This document shows, piece after piece, positions 8,897 through 18,422 of a stretch of DNA of 64,000 bases (positions within the stretch are counted from its first letter, which is position 1; each line of letters starts with the position of its first letter). Made by a program: the position numbers and the translations under genes. The notes under the pieces were generated by a model. It made no database searches, was not told where the DNA came from, and worked only from the letters and a program-made list of their open reading frames with translations. Source of the stretch: Pseudomonadota bacterium (GTDB lineage Bacteria > Pseudomonadota > Gammaproteobacteria > Burkholderiales > Methylophilaceae); contig JAKOVB010000168.1 in NCBI GenBank assembly GCA_029782295.1, positions 105,250 to 169,249 of the forward strand, read 5' to 3'.

Positions 8897-9709
8897 ATGA
8901 GCGACCATTTCGATATCCAGCAGTACAAGATCAAGGACGAACCTTTTTACCAGCCGACCGGCAACGAGGTCGCGCTGTACGAGGCGGCTTACGCTGCTCG
9001 CTTGCCGGTGATGCTGAAAGGCCCGACCGGTTGCGGCAAGTCTCGCTTCGTGGAGCATATGGCCTGGCGGCTGGGCAAGCCGCTGATTACGGTGGCCTGT
9101 AATGAAGACATGACTGCCTCCGACCTGGTGGGGCGCTATCTCCTGGATGCCAACGGGACGCGCTGGCTGGATGGCCCGCTGACGCTGGCGGCACGCCATG
9201 GTGCGATCTGTTACCTGGATGAGGTGGTCGAGGCGCGTCAGGACACGACGGTGGTGATCCACCCGCTGACCGACCATCGGCGTACGCTGCCTCTGGACAA
9301 GAAGGGCGAGCTTGTCGCTGCGCACCCGGATTTCCAGCTGGTGATTTCCTATAATCCGGGCTATCAGAGTCTGCTGAAAGATCTGAAGCAGTCGACCAAG
9401 CAGCGCTTCACCGCATTTGATTTCGATTACCCGAGTGCCGCGCTGGAAACGACGATCCTTGCCAGGGAGACCGGGCTTGATGATTCGCTTGCCGATCGGT
9501 TGGTGAGGATCGGGATCGCTGCGCGCAATCTCAAGGGGCATGGGCTGGATGAAGGCATTTCCACCCGTCTGCTGGTGTACGCGGCCACGCTGATCAAGGG
9601 CGGCATCGCGCCGCGTGAGGCCTGCCGCATGGCGATGGTGCGTCCGATCACGGATGATGCGGACATCCGCGCCACGCTCGATAATGTCATCGACACCATC
9701 TTTGACTGA
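8897..9709 (+). CDS. cbbQ: RuBisCO activase AAA+ subunit CbbQ
   Basis: This MoxR-type AAA+ ATPase forms, with CbbO, a RuBisCO activase that pulls inhibitory sugar phosphates out of the active site. The 270-residue protein has Walker A GPTGCGKSRF (about residues 41-50), Walker B CYLDEVVEAR, sensor region ISYNPGYQ and the arginine-rich C-terminal lid. It lies between cbbM and cbbO as in other form II loci. The GAGGG before the ATG is a fair ribosome site. Confidence 0.95.
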   Translation: MSDHFDIQQYKIKDEPFYQPTGNEVALYEAAYAARLPVMLKGPTGCGKSRFVEHMAWRLGKPLITVACNEDMTASDLVGRYLLDANGTRWLDGPLTLAARHGAICYLDEVVEARQDTTVVIHPLTDHRRTLPLDKKGELVAAHPDFQLVISYNPGYQSLLKDLKQSTKQRFTAFDFDYPSAALETTILARETGLDDSLADRLVRIGIAARNLKGHGLDEGISTRLLVYAATLIKGGIAPREACRMAMVRPITDDADIRATLDNVIDTIFD

Positions 9710-9725
9710 TCGGCGGAGTTGAACC

Positions 9726-11990
9726 GTGGCAGACCCTAAGCCGACCTATCAGGGCCAGCACCCGGATCACTGGAAAAGGCTGAATAACAGTTTCCAGGAG
9801 GTCATGGCGGTGTTCGACGAGTGCATGGTCGATGCGCTCAAGACGCTGACACCCGAAGGACTCGAGGCCTATCTCGATGCCGCCGGCTTCCTCGGGCGGA
9901 TCGGTCGGGGTCCCACTCCTATCCTCATCTTCCTGAGCGAATGGCCTGCATTGGCCCGCTTGCTGGGCGAGCCTGCCTTGCCGGAAGTCATGGGGGCCGT
10001 CCATCGTATGTTCAGGTCGCCCAACGGCAGCGCGATTGTGGGCTTCCTGCAGTCGCTGCCTGCGGTGGCCAGACGCCTCCATTCTCTGGGGCAGTTAAGG
10101 GATTATCTGGCCGTCATGCTGGAGTTGATGGATCGGACTACCGGTTCGATCCATGGTCATCAGGCGACCTTCCCCAGTCCGGGGCTGCCGGAATTCCTCG
10201 CCAAGGCACCTTTCCTGGTGAGTCAGTTGTCCATGGAGGGGTTGCGCAAGTGGGTGGTCTACGGCATTCGTTACTACGATGACCATCCGGAGCGCCAGCG
10301 GGATTATTTCAGCCTGCAGTCGGCGGATAGCAAGGCCATGCTCCAGCGCGAGCGACATGGCACGCTGCTCGCGGATCACGAGCGCAAGCTGGACATGTAC
10401 CTGCGCGCCCTGTGGCAGGACCATCACTATTTCGTGCCGTATTCCACCGGTTTCGATGAATTGCGCAAACCGGTCCCCTATTACGATGCGCTGGGCATCC
10501 GCTTGCCTGATGTTTATGACGACCGGGGTGCGGTGAGCGGCATTGACCGTTACCGTGCCGCCCTGGCGCATATGGCGGCGCATCGTCGGTGGACTACGCC
10601 GATCTTCGCCGACAACTACAGCCCGTTCCAGCGGATGGCGGTCGAGGTCATGGAAGACAGCCGGGTCGAATACCTGGCGATGCGGGAATATCCGGGGTTG
10701 CGACGGCTGTTCCTTGCCCTGCACCCGGTGCCGGGTGAACACGATTGTGATCCGGAACGCGAGTCCGCCGTACGCCATCGCTTGACCATGCTGTCCCGGG
10801 CAGTCCTGGATCCGGCCCATCCTTACCAGAATCCGCATGTCCTCGAATTCGCGGCCCGTTTTCACGAGATCATGGCGCAGGGCGAGTCGGCCACGCAGGA
10901 AATCGCTGACCTCGCGGCCTTGTTCGTGGCCCGGACCCGTCGCCAGAGCGACCAGTCTTCCAAGGTGTATTTCAAGGACACGGAAGTCGATTACCGCGAT
11001 GATAACCGCCACATGTGGCGCTACTATGAAAACAGCGACGACGAAGAACAGTTCGAGGAGCATCGCCAATCCGCCGATGAGGGGGAATTGCAGTCGCTGC
11101 CGCCACGGCACTATCCGGAGTGGGATTACAACACCCAGACCTATCGACCGGATTGGGTGAGTGTGTATGAAGTCCTGCATCCGCCCGGCGATGCGGCAGA
11201 GATCGATCGCCTGCTGCAAAAGCACGATGCCCTGGCCAAGCGCCTGAAACGCCTGCTCGATCTGCTCAAGCCCCAGCAGAAGGTACGCATTCGCTATCAG
11301 GAGGAAGGCAGCGAGCTGGACCTGGACGTCGCCCTGCGTTCGCTGATCGATTACAAGAGCGGCGCGGTCCCTGACCCGCGCATCAACATGAGCCACAAGA
11401 ATGACGGCCGGGATATTGCCGTCATGCTGTTGCTGGATTTATCGGAGTCGCTGGGTAACAAGGTGCCCGGCAGCGACCAGACGTTGCTGGAATTGAGCCA
11501 GGAAGCCGTGTCGTTGCTGGGGTGGGCCGTGGAACAGCTGGGCGACAGCTTTGCCATTGCCGGTTTCCATTCGAATACGCGCCACGAGGTGCGTTACCTG
11601 CACATCAAGGGATACAGCGAACCGTGGGATGACACCGTCAAGAGCCGGTTGGCAGCGATGGATTCCGGGTACTCCACTCGCATGGGAGCCGCCATGCGCC
11701 ATGCGGCGCATACGCTGGAAAAGCGCAAGGCCGACAAGAAGCTGATGCTGATCCTGACCGACGGCGAGCCCGCCGATATCGACAGCAAGGACCCGCGCAT
11801 GCTGATCGAGGATGCTCGCAAGGCGGTGCAGGAACTGGACCAGCAGGGGATCTACAGCTACTGCATCAACCTCGATCCCAAGGCGGATGAATATGTCAGC
11901 GATATTTTCGGCAAGCAGTACACCGTCATCGACAATGTACAGCGATTGCCTGAAAAACTCCCGCAACTGTTTTTGGCGCTGACGAAGTAA
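9726..11990 (+). CDS. cbbO: RuBisCO activase adaptor CbbO (von Willebrand A domain)
   Basis: This 754-residue partner of CbbQ links the ATPase ring to RuBisCO. The N-terminal two thirds is the CbbO-specific region. The C-terminal von Willebrand factor A domain begins at AVMLLLDLSESLG, with MIDAS residues D-x-S-x-S, a distal Thr, and the Asp in LILTDGEPADIDS. The start codon is GTG, 16 bases after cbbQ. The protein is full length. The name could also be read as NorD-like, but the cbb context decides it. Confidence 0.95.
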   Translation: MADPKPTYQGQHPDHWKRLNNSFQEVMAVFDECMVDALKTLTPEGLEAYLDAAGFLGRIGRGPTPILIFLSEWPALARLLGEPALPEVMGAVHRMFRSPNGSAIVGFLQSLPAVARRLHSLGQLRDYLAVMLELMDRTTGSIHGHQATFPSPGLPEFLAKAPFLVSQLSMEGLRKWVVYGIRYYDDHPERQRDYFSLQSADSKAMLQRERHGTLLADHERKLDMYLRALWQDHHYFVPYSTGFDELRKPVPYYDALGIRLPDVYDDRGAVSGIDRYRAALAHMAAHRRWTTPIFADNYSPFQRMAVEVMEDSRVEYLAMREYPGLRRLFLALHPVPGEHDCDPERESAVRHRLTMLSRAVLDPAHPYQNPHVLEFAARFHEIMAQGESATQEIADLAALFVARTRRQSDQSSKVYFKDTEVDYRDDNRHMWRYYENSDDEEQFEEHRQSADEGELQSLPPRHYPEWDYNTQTYRPDWVSVYEVLHPPGDAAEIDRLLQKHDALAKRLKRLLDLLKPQQKVRIRYQEEGSELDLDVALRSLIDYKSGAVPDPRINMSHKNDGRDIAVMLLLDLSESLGNKVPGSDQTLLELSQEAVSLLGWAVEQLGDSFAIAGFHSNTRHEVRYLHIKGYSEPWDDTVKSRLAAMDSGYSTRMGAAMRHAAHTLEKRKADKKLMLILTDGEPADIDSKDPRMLIEDARKAVQELDQQGIYSYCINLDPKADEYVSDIFGKQYTVIDNVQRLPEKLPQLFLALTK

Positions 11991-12023
11991 TCATCATAAA
12001 GCGGGCGTTTTCAAACGTGGCTG

Positions 12024-12041
12024 ACATTCGCTTGCGAATGT
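12024..12041 (+). terminator. hairpin downstream of cbbO, possible terminator
   Basis: ACATTCGC-TT-GCGAATGT is a perfect inverted repeat 34 bases after the cbbO stop. Only three Ts follow, so it may act as a 3'-end stabiliser rather than a Rho-independent terminator. Confidence 0.4.
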
Positions 12042-12120
12042 TTATCAGTAACGGCCATGATCCCGGTCTGGTCATGACCACCGCGACATAGGATAATCAC
12101 GATCCAACCAAGGGGGTAAC

Positions 12121-12561
12121 GTGAAAAAGATAACCGAATTCATTCAACAAGTGCTTGGCGTGTTCGAGAACGTGGGCTTGATCGTGATCGCCATCGCTAC
12201 GCTTGTCGCCGCGGGGCGCGACATCAGCGCCATGCTGATGAGCCATGCGATCACCCTGGGTGACTTGCTGATGATGTTCCTTTATCTGGAAGTGCTGTCG
12301 ATGGTGCGCCAATACCTGATGACAGGCACCATGCCGGTTCGTTATCCGCTGTATATCGGCATCGTGGCGATGACCCGCTATATCGTCCTGGACATGAAGG
12401 AGCTGGCGTATTTGCAGGTGGTCGGCCTGTCGGCAGCGACTCTGATGCTGGCGCTCGCCATCCTGGTGGTGCGCTACGGCCATGTACGTTTCCCCTATCC
12501 GACCGGCGACGATAGTGCAACTAAACTGAACCTGGACAAGACTCACAAGGAACACCCATGA
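12121..12561 (+). CDS. PsiE-family (phosphate-starvation-inducible) membrane protein
   Basis: This 146-residue protein has four predicted membrane segments, the first around [15 protein letters not shown] and the last around [18 protein letters not shown]. The overall pattern and the core [11 protein letters not shown] resemble PsiE, a small inner-membrane protein of unknown biochemical function. The start is GTG with an AAGGGGG ribosome site. The stop overlaps the purC start by 4 bases, so it heads a four-gene operon (this gene, purC, DUF1232, carbonic anhydrase). No Pho box was recognised upstream. Confidence 0.75.
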   Translation: MKKITEFIQQVLGVFENVGLIVIAIATLVAAGRDISAMLMSHAITLGDLLMMFLYLEVLSMVRQYLMTGTMPVRYPLYIGIVAMTRYIVLDMKELAYLQVVGLSAATLMLALAILVVRYGHVRFPYPTGDDSATKLNLDKTHKEHP

Positions 12562-13457
12562 GCCAACCGTTACTCCATACCAGCATCAAGAGCCTGCCGC
12601 TGATCAATCAGGGCAAGGTGCGGGATATTTATGACCTGGGCGCCGACAGGATGTTGATCGTCACGACGGACCGTCTGTCCGCCTTCGACGTGATCCTGCC
12701 GACGCCGATTGCTGACAAGGGGGCCGTGCTGACCCAGATTGCCAACTTCTGGTTTGAAAAGCTGGGCCATATCCTGCCCAACCATCTGACGGGGATCGAT
12801 CCGGATACGGTGGTCAGCGATCCAGCGGAAAAGGCCCAGTTGGGCGCGCGTGCCATCGTGGCCAAGAAGCTCAAGCCCCTGCCGATCGAGGCCATCGTGC
12901 GTGGTTACCTGGTCGGCTCCGGCTGGAAGGAGTACCAGAAATCCGGCACGGTCTGCGGTATTGCATTGCCGGCCGGCCTGCAGGAAGCCTCCAAGCTGCC
13001 TGAGCCGATCTTTACCCCGTCCACCAAGGCGGAAGTCGGGGCACACGACGAGAACATCAGTTTCGATCAAGCGGCGCAGTTGATGGGTGCGGAGCTTGCC
13101 GCCAAAGTGCGCGACGCGGCCATCCGTGTCTACAAGGAGGCAGCAGAGTATGCACTCACCCGCGGCATCATCATCGCCGACACCAAGTTCGAGTTCGGCG
13201 TCGATGAGGCCGGCACCCTGTATCTGATCGATGAGGTGCTGACGCCGGATTCTTCCCGTTTCTGGCCAGCCGACCAGTACAAGGTGGGCAGCAATCCCCC
13301 CAGTTATGACAAGCAGTACGTGCGGGACTGGCTGGAAGCTTCCGGCTGGAACAAGCAGGCCCCAGGGCCGGAGTTGCCGCCGGAGGTGGCGGCCAGGACG
13401 GCTGAAAAATACCGCGAGGCATACCGGTTGCTGGCTGGCCGCGAACTGCAGGCATGA
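12558..13457 (+). CDS. purC: phosphoribosylaminoimidazole-succinocarboxamide synthase PurC
   Basis: PurC joins aspartate to CAIR in purine synthesis, using ATP. The 299-residue protein is of the longer type. It carries [10 protein letters not shown] near the start, the ATP-binding [11 protein letters not shown], and the signature region [10 protein letters not shown] followed by [15 protein letters not shown]. Both flanking junctions are ATGA overlaps, showing translational coupling with the psiE-like gene and the DUF1232 gene. The other pur genes in the window (purEK) lie 26 kb away. Confidence 0.96.
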   Translation: MSQPLLHTSIKSLPLINQGKVRDIYDLGADRMLIVTTDRLSAFDVILPTPIADKGAVLTQIANFWFEKLGHILPNHLTGIDPDTVVSDPAEKAQLGARAIVAKKLKPLPIEAIVRGYLVGSGWKEYQKSGTVCGIALPAGLQEASKLPEPIFTPSTKAEVGAHDENISFDQAAQLMGAELAAKVRDAAIRVYKEAAEYALTRGIIIADTKFEFGVDEAGTLYLIDEVLTPDSSRFWPADQYKVGSNPPSYDKQYVRDWLEASGWNKQAPGPELPPEVAARTAEKYREAYRLLAGRELQA

Positions 13458-13735
13458 TGGATCGGTTGCGCGACATCGCGCGCCACCTCAAGTCCGAGTT
13501 CGCCGTCTATCGCCTGGTGTTGAAACATCCTCGTACGCCATGGTTGGCAAAAGCCTTGCTGGGGCTGGCCGTCGGGTATGTCCTGCTGCCGTTCGACCTG
13601 ATTCCGGATTTCATTCCGGTCATTGGTCACCTGGACGATCTGGTGATTGTGCCGGCCCTGATTTACCTTGCGCTGAAGATGATTCCCGACAACCTTATGG
13701 TGGAGTGCCGCCAGAAAGCCAGTGAAGCCACATGA
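13454..13735 (+). CDS. DUF1232 (YkvA-family) small membrane protein
   Basis: This 93-residue protein has the DUF1232 core [19 protein letters not shown] followed by a second hydrophobic stretch. The LxPFDLIPD signature is clear. The function of the family is not established. It overlaps purC by 4 bases on one side and carbonic anhydrase by 4 bases on the other, so it is translated with them. A second ATG directly follows the first and could also be the start. Confidence 0.85.
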   Translation: MMDRLRDIARHLKSEFAVYRLVLKHPRTPWLAKALLGLAVGYVLLPFDLIPDFIPVIGHLDDLVIVPALIYLALKMIPDNLMVECRQKASEAT

Positions 13736-14352
13736 GTGACATCGATAAGCTGATTGCCGGATTCAAACGATTCCATGAAAACTATTTTGGTGGCGACCAG
13801 GAATTGTTCGGTCGCCTGAAGCAGGGGCAAAGTCCCAGCGCCATGGTGATCGCCTGTTCCGACTCCCGGGTTGATCCCGCGATTCTCCTGGATGCGCAGC
13901 CGGGTGATCTGTTCATGGTTCGCAACGTGGCCAACCTGGTGCCGCCATACGAGCGCGGTGCCGGCCTGCACGGTGTCAGTACCGCGCTTGAGTTTGGCGT
14001 CAGCGTGCTGGGCGTAGCGCATCTGATCGTGCTCGGCCACAGCCAGTGCGGGGGGATCCGCGCCCTGATGCAGGGGACGCAGGGCGACTTCATGGGGAAC
14101 TGGGTGAATATTTCCGCACGGGCCAAGGCTCGCGTGCTGGAAGAGTTCCCGGATGCGGGTCTGCAGGAGCAGTGTCACGCCTGCGAAGAGGCCTCGATTC
14201 TGGTGTCCCTGGAAAATCTGCTGACATTCCCATGGATTCTGGACCGCGTGGAGAAGGGCGAGCTGACCTTGCACGGCTGGTATTTCGATCTCGATAGCGG
14301 CAAGCTGGTGGCCTATGATGCGGCTGCGCATGCCTTCAAACCGCTGGCTTGA
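13732..14352 (+). CDS. can: beta-class carbonic anhydrase
   Basis: This zinc enzyme interconverts CO2 and bicarbonate. The zinc ligands are visible: Cys and Asp-Arg dyad in CSDSRVDP, and the His-x2-Cys in LGHSQCGG. The length (206 residues) is normal for the bacterial beta class. In this autotroph it could supply CO2 to RuBisCO or bicarbonate to biosynthetic carboxylases. It is the last gene of the operon with purC. There is no signal peptide, so it is cytoplasmic. Confidence 0.95.
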   Translation: MSDIDKLIAGFKRFHENYFGGDQELFGRLKQGQSPSAMVIACSDSRVDPAILLDAQPGDLFMVRNVANLVPPYERGAGLHGVSTALEFGVSVLGVAHLIVLGHSQCGGIRALMQGTQGDFMGNWVNISARAKARVLEEFPDAGLQEQCHACEEASILVSLENLLTFPWILDRVEKGELTLHGWYFDLDSGKLVAYDAAAHAFKPLA

Positions 14353-14353
14353 T

Positions 14354-14382
14354 TTCGAAATGACATCTTTTTCGCTTATAAT
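14354..14382 (+). promoter_or_regulatory. ppa promoter
   Basis: A perfect -10 hexamer TATAAT (14377-14382) lies 36 bases before the ppa ATG. The -35 at 17-bp spacing (TTCGAA) is weak. The leader carries an AAAGGG ribosome site. Confidence 0.6.
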
Positions 14383-14417
14383 TCAAAGTTTTTCCAAGAG
14401 ATCAAAGGGTTCTTAAC

Positions 14418-14966
14418 ATGGCTTTAAATAATGTGCCGACCGGCAAGGATATTCCCAACGACTTCAATGTCATCATTGAAATCCCGATGCAGGGCGATCC
14501 GGTCAAGTATGAAGTGGACAAGGAAAGCGGCGCGATCTTCGTCGACCGTTTTATGGGCACCGCCATGCAATATCCCTGCAACTACGGCTATATCCCGCAC
14601 ACCCTGTCCGAAGATGGCGATCCGGTCGATGTGCTGGTGATCACCCCGGTACCGCTGATCCCCGGCGTGGTAGTGCGTTGCCGCCCTCTGGGCGTGCTGA
14701 AGATGACCGACGAAGCCGGGCCTGATGCCAAGGTGCTGGCTGTGCCGGTGGATAAGGTCTGCGGTCTGTATAGCCACTTCAAGGATTACAACGACGTTTC
14801 CGCATGGCGCCTGACTATGATTTCCCACTTCTTCGAGCACTACAAGGACCTGGACAAGGGCAAGTGGGTGAAGATCGATGGCTGGGCGGGTATCGAAGAA
14901 GCCAGGCAGGAGATCCTCTCCGGTGTCGAGCGCTACGAAAATACTGAAGACAAGCCGGCATTCTGA
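14418..14966 (+). CDS. ppa: soluble family I inorganic pyrophosphatase
   Basis: This cytoplasmic enzyme splits pyrophosphate into two phosphates. The 182-residue protein has the family I active-site region [10 protein letters not shown] and the Asp-rich metal ligands, plus the Lys/Tyr residues of [12 protein letters not shown]. It has its own promoter and terminator. The proton-pumping pyrophosphatase follows directly, so both ways of using pyrophosphate are encoded side by side. Confidence 0.96.
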   Translation: MALNNVPTGKDIPNDFNVIIEIPMQGDPVKYEVDKESGAIFVDRFMGTAMQYPCNYGYIPHTLSEDGDPVDVLVITPVPLIPGVVVRCRPLGVLKMTDEAGPDAKVLAVPVDKVCGLYSHFKDYNDVSAWRLTMISHFFEHYKDLDKGKWVKIDGWAGIEEARQEILSGVERYENTEDKPAF

Positions 14967-14987
14967 TCCGGTTGCAACCCTTCCCTC

Positions 14988-15018
14988 AAACGCCGGCTTT
15001 GCCGGCGTTTTGTTTTTC
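14988..15018 (+). terminator. ppa intrinsic terminator
   Basis: AAACGCCGGC-TTT-GCCGGCGTTT forms a 10-bp stem with a T-rich 3' side (TTTTGTTTTT). Confidence 0.88.
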
Positions 15019-15135
15019 GGCCACCTGCTTGCGGGCGGTATCGTAATGGAGTAACTTTGCCTCGTTGCCTGTGTGCTTGCGGCATCAAAGTTTCATGCGA
15101 ATTCCCGTCGATGGTTGCCTTGCAATTTTTCGACT

Positions 15136-15199
15136 GTCGGCCCGAAAGGGTCGACGCGATTTCTAGCTGTTGTAGTCACGAGGGCGGGGGTATCCCCGC
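15136..15199 (+). promoter_or_regulatory. two hairpins in the hppA leader
   Basis: GTCGGCCC-GAAA-GGGTCGAC (15136-15155) is an 8-bp stem with a GNRA tetraloop. GCGGGG-GTAT-CCCCGC (15184-15199) is a 6-bp stem. Both lie in the 266-base gap between ppa and hppA, where I see no coding region. No known riboswitch was recognised. Confidence 0.4.
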
Positions 15200-15232
15200 T
15201 GTTTATAACTGCTGTGAGGGGAGGGTGTTTCG

Positions 15233-17251
15233 ATGGATCAGGCCTTGATGTTGGCGCTGGGGTGTGCGGTTCTGGCGCTGTTCTACGGGGGTGTCACGAT
15301 TGCGTGGGTATTGGCCAAGCCGACTGGCAACGACCATATGCGCGCCATCGCGTCGGCTATTCAGGAGGGCGCGTCTGCTTATCTCAACCGTCAGTACACG
15401 ACCATCGGCATCGTCGGTGCTGCCCTGTTCGTCGTGATCTGGCTCGCGCTCGGCAGCCTCACGGCGGTCGGATTCGCTATCGGGGCTCTGCTCTCTGCTG
15501 CGGCCGGCTACATCGGGATGAACATCTCGGTACGGGCCAACGTCAGGACCGCGCAGGCCGCCCATGACGGTGTCAATGCCGCCATGCAGGTCGCCTTCCG
15601 CGGGGGTGCCATTACCGGCATGCTGGTGGTGGGGCTGGGGCTGCTCGGCGTGGCAGGCTATTACGCCTTCCTCCTCATGACGACCGCCGAAGGGCAGGGC
15701 GTCAACATCTCTCCGCTGGTGGGGCTGGCCTTCGGCAGTTCACTCATTTCAGTGTTTGCGCGTCTCGGTGGCGGCATCTTCACCAAAGGCGCAGACGTCG
15801 GCGCGGACTTGGTGGGCAAGGTCGAGGCCGGGATTCCGGAAGATGACCCGCGCAACCCGGCGGTGATCGCGGATAACGTCGGCGACAACGTCGGTGACTG
15901 TGCCGGCATGGCCGCTGACCTGTTCGAGACTTACGCGGTGACCGTGATCGCGACCATGCTGCTCGGACACCTGCTGATTCCAGGCTCGGCCAACGTGCTG
16001 ACCTACCCGCTGGTGCTCGGGGGCGTTTCCATCATCGCTTCCATCATCGGGACCTATTTCGTCAAGGTAAACGACGATGGCGGCAAGATCATGAATGCAC
16101 TCTATCGTGGCCTGATCGTGTCGGGTGCGATTTCTGCGATCGCCTATTATCCGGTGACCAACTGGCTGATGAGCGGCCTGGAATATTCCACGGACCATCT
16201 CTACCAGTGCACCCTGATCGGGCTGGCGGTGACGGCTGCCATGGTGGTGATCACCGAGTATTACACCGCGACGGAATACGGTCCGGTGCGCCATGTGGCC
16301 AAATCCTCCGATACCGGGCACGCCACCAACATCATCGCGGGGCTGGGGGTGTCCATGAAAGCCACGGCGGCACCGGTGCTGGTGATCTGCATGGGGATCC
16401 TCGGCGCCCACCATCTGGCAGGGCTCTATGGCATTGCGGTCGCCGCGACGGCCATGCTGTCCATGGCAGGCATCATCGTCGCGCTGGACGCCTACGGCCC
16501 CATTACCGACAATGCCGGCGGCATCGCCGAGATGGCCAAGCTGCCCAAGAAAATCCGGGACATCACCGACCCGCTGGATGCCGTAGGCAATACCACCAAG
16601 GCGGTTACCAAGGGCTATGCCATCGGCTCTGCCGGCCTGGCGGCGCTGGTGCTGTTCGCTGACTTCACCCACGCGCTGGGCGAGCGGGGCATCGACACCA
16701 CCTTCGACTTGTCCAACCACATGGTGATCATCGGCCTGTTCATCGGCGGCATGATTCCTTACCTGTTTGGCGCCATGGCCATGGAGGCGGTCGGTCGTGC
16801 CGCCGGGGCGGTGGTGGTGGAGGTGCGGCGGCAGTTCAAGGAAATCCCGGGCATCATGGATTACACCGAGAAGCCGGATTATTCGCGTGCGGTTGATATG
16901 CTGACCAAGGCGGCCATCAAGGAAATGATCGTGCCTTCGCTGCTGCCCGTGCTGGTGCCCATCCTCGTCGGCAAGCTGCTCGGTGCGCAGGCGCTGGGCG
17001 GCCTGCTGATCGGGACCATCGTCACCGGTCTTTTCCTGGCCATTTCCATGACCGTCGGCGGCGGTGCCTGGGATAACGCCAAGAAGCATATCGAGGATGG
17101 CCATCATGGCGGCAAGGGCTCCGAGGCACACAAGGCCTCCGTGACCGGCGATACGGTGGGCGATCCGTACAAGGATACGGCAGGCCCGGCGATCAATCCG
17201 CTGATCAAGATCATCAATATCGTGGCTTTGCTGATCGTCGGGATTCTGTAA
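15233..17251 (+). CDS. hppA: K+-independent proton-translocating membrane pyrophosphatase
   Basis: This enzyme couples pyrophosphate hydrolysis to proton export across the inner membrane. The 672-residue, roughly 16-helix protein has the substrate motif [11 protein letters not shown] and the Asp-rich [19 protein letters not shown] segment. The segment [17 protein letters not shown] has Lys at the position that marks the K+-independent subfamily; Ala there marks K+-dependent enzymes. It may recover energy from pyrophosphate made during biosynthesis in an energy-limited autotroph. The ATG follows a GAGGGGAGGG ribosome site. Confidence 0.96.
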   Translation: MDQALMLALGCAVLALFYGGVTIAWVLAKPTGNDHMRAIASAIQEGASAYLNRQYTTIGIVGAALFVVIWLALGSLTAVGFAIGALLSAAAGYIGMNISVRANVRTAQAAHDGVNAAMQVAFRGGAITGMLVVGLGLLGVAGYYAFLLMTTAEGQGVNISPLVGLAFGSSLISVFARLGGGIFTKGADVGADLVGKVEAGIPEDDPRNPAVIADNVGDNVGDCAGMAADLFETYAVTVIATMLLGHLLIPGSANVLTYPLVLGGVSIIASIIGTYFVKVNDDGGKIMNALYRGLIVSGAISAIAYYPVTNWLMSGLEYSTDHLYQCTLIGLAVTAAMVVITEYYTATEYGPVRHVAKSSDTGHATNIIAGLGVSMKATAAPVLVICMGILGAHHLAGLYGIAVAATAMLSMAGIIVALDAYGPITDNAGGIAEMAKLPKKIRDITDPLDAVGNTTKAVTKGYAIGSAGLAALVLFADFTHALGERGIDTTFDLSNHMVIIGLFIGGMIPYLFGAMAMEAVGRAAGAVVVEVRRQFKEIPGIMDYTEKPDYSRAVDMLTKAAIKEMIVPSLLPVLVPILVGKLLGAQALGGLLIGTIVTGLFLAISMTVGGGAWDNAKKHIEDGHHGGKGSEAHKASVTGDTVGDPYKDTAGPAINPLIKIINIVALLIVGIL

Positions 17252-17269
17252 ACGACGGAAATTGCCATG

Positions 17270-17305
17270 AAAAAGCCCGCCGGGGGATCCCCGGGCGGGC
17301 TTTTT
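17270..17305. terminator. strong bidirectional terminator between hppA and the convergent hydroxylase gene
   Basis: GCCCGCC...GGCGGGC plus an inner GGGG/CCCC helix gives a very GC-rich stem with an A run on the left and a T run on the right, so it can stop both hppA and the gene on the other strand. Confidence 0.88.
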
Positions 17306-17320
17306 ATTTTCATCGGGTCG

Positions 17321-18367
17321 TCAGTGGCTGGCTTCGGCTTCGTATGGCTGATGCCCCAGCAGGCTGGATGGCACCGGTACGAAATCGTCACCGACGAAAC
17401 CGACATCACCCGGCACCCAGCCGGAGCGTCGACGAATGGCGCCCCAGAAACGCTTGATGGTATACCACTGCATCGCAATCAGTCCGCGTTCGTTGTCGAC
17501 ATCGACCGCGGGATCATTGACGCCGGTGGGGTGGGGCGGCTCCCCGTACAGGGCGGTGCCGAACAGGATGTCCCAGAATGGGAACACCTGGCCGAAATTG
17601 CAGTTGTGCAGATTGGGCCGGTCCGGATCGACGCGCATGTGATGCAGGCGGTGGAATTTCGGGTCCACCAGCACTTTGTCGAGCACCTTGCCGAAACCGA
17701 AGCGGACGTTGGTGTGCGAAAAGTTCTGGATCAGTTCGCTGACCAGTGTCAGGAAGGCGAATTCCTCGATGTTGACTCCCATGAAGATGCCTACGCCAGC
17801 CAGGATGAAGGACTGGATCACGCCGTCCAGATAACTGCCGCGGTCGTTGGTCCAGCAACTCATCTGGCGCTGGCTGTGATGCATGCTGTGCAGTGCCCAC
17901 CACCACGGAATGAGGTGCTGGATGCGGTGCAGCCAGTAGTAGGTAAAGTCATAAAGCAGGTAATAGACGCCCAACAGTATCCAAGGGTGTTCCCCGAACC
18001 ACGGAATCCAGAGTTTGACTCCGGACAGCGATTCCCCGCCACTTTCGGCACTGCCCCCCAGCAGGTTGCTGAATGGCGTCAGGACCAGGTAGCTGAACAG
18101 CGGGAACAGGCCCAGCAGCATGATCAGCGTGTAGAGACGGTCGATCCGGGTGAGGTTGCGATCTGCCCAGCGATCTGCGGGAGCGAGACTTTCCAGCGGG
18201 CGGAAGATCAGGCTGATGATGCCGATCTGCAGCATCGCGATCATGGCCGCGCCGGCGACGTCATCAGCCTTGACGTCGTGGATGTGTAGCGCTTGCAGGG
18301 CAGGGGCGACGGCGTGCAGGCTGAGCCATGCTGTCGCGTGAGACCAGAGTTGGACGATATCGGTCAT
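17321..18367 (-). CDS. sterol desaturase / fatty-acid hydroxylase family membrane protein
   Basis: This 348-residue integral membrane di-iron protein has the histidine clusters of the superfamily: HRIQH (HxxxH), HSMHHSQRQ (HxxHH) and HRLHHMR (HxxHH). Hydrophobic segments occur in the N-terminal half. Members hydroxylate or desaturate lipids, sterols or hopanoid-like molecules, and the substrate here is not evident. It is transcribed toward hppA, and a TauE-type permease lies upstream on the same strand about 55 bases away. Confidence 0.82.
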   Translation of the reverse strand: MTDIVQLWSHATAWLSLHAVAPALQALHIHDVKADDVAGAAMIAMLQIGIISLIFRPLESLAPADRWADRNLTRIDRLYTLIMLLGLFPLFSYLVLTPFSNLLGGSAESGGESLSGVKLWIPWFGEHPWILLGVYYLLYDFTYYWLHRIQHLIPWWWALHSMHHSQRQMSCWTNDRGSYLDGVIQSFILAGVGIFMGVNIEEFAFLTLVSELIQNFSHTNVRFGFGKVLDKVLVDPKFHRLHHMRVDPDRPNLHNCNFGQVFPFWDILFGTALYGEPPHPTGVNDPAVDVDNERGLIAMQWYTIKRFWGAIRRRSGWVPGDVGFVGDDFVPVPSSLLGHQPYEAEASH

Positions 18368-18422
18368 GCTATACCTTCCAGAATTGCCTGAAAATGAAAA
18401 GCCGTGATTTTACACGGGTGTT

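Noticed and set aside
15057..15248. 63-codon frame upstream of hppA
   Set aside because: No ribosome site, odd cysteine-rich product, and it overlaps both leader hairpins and the hppA start.
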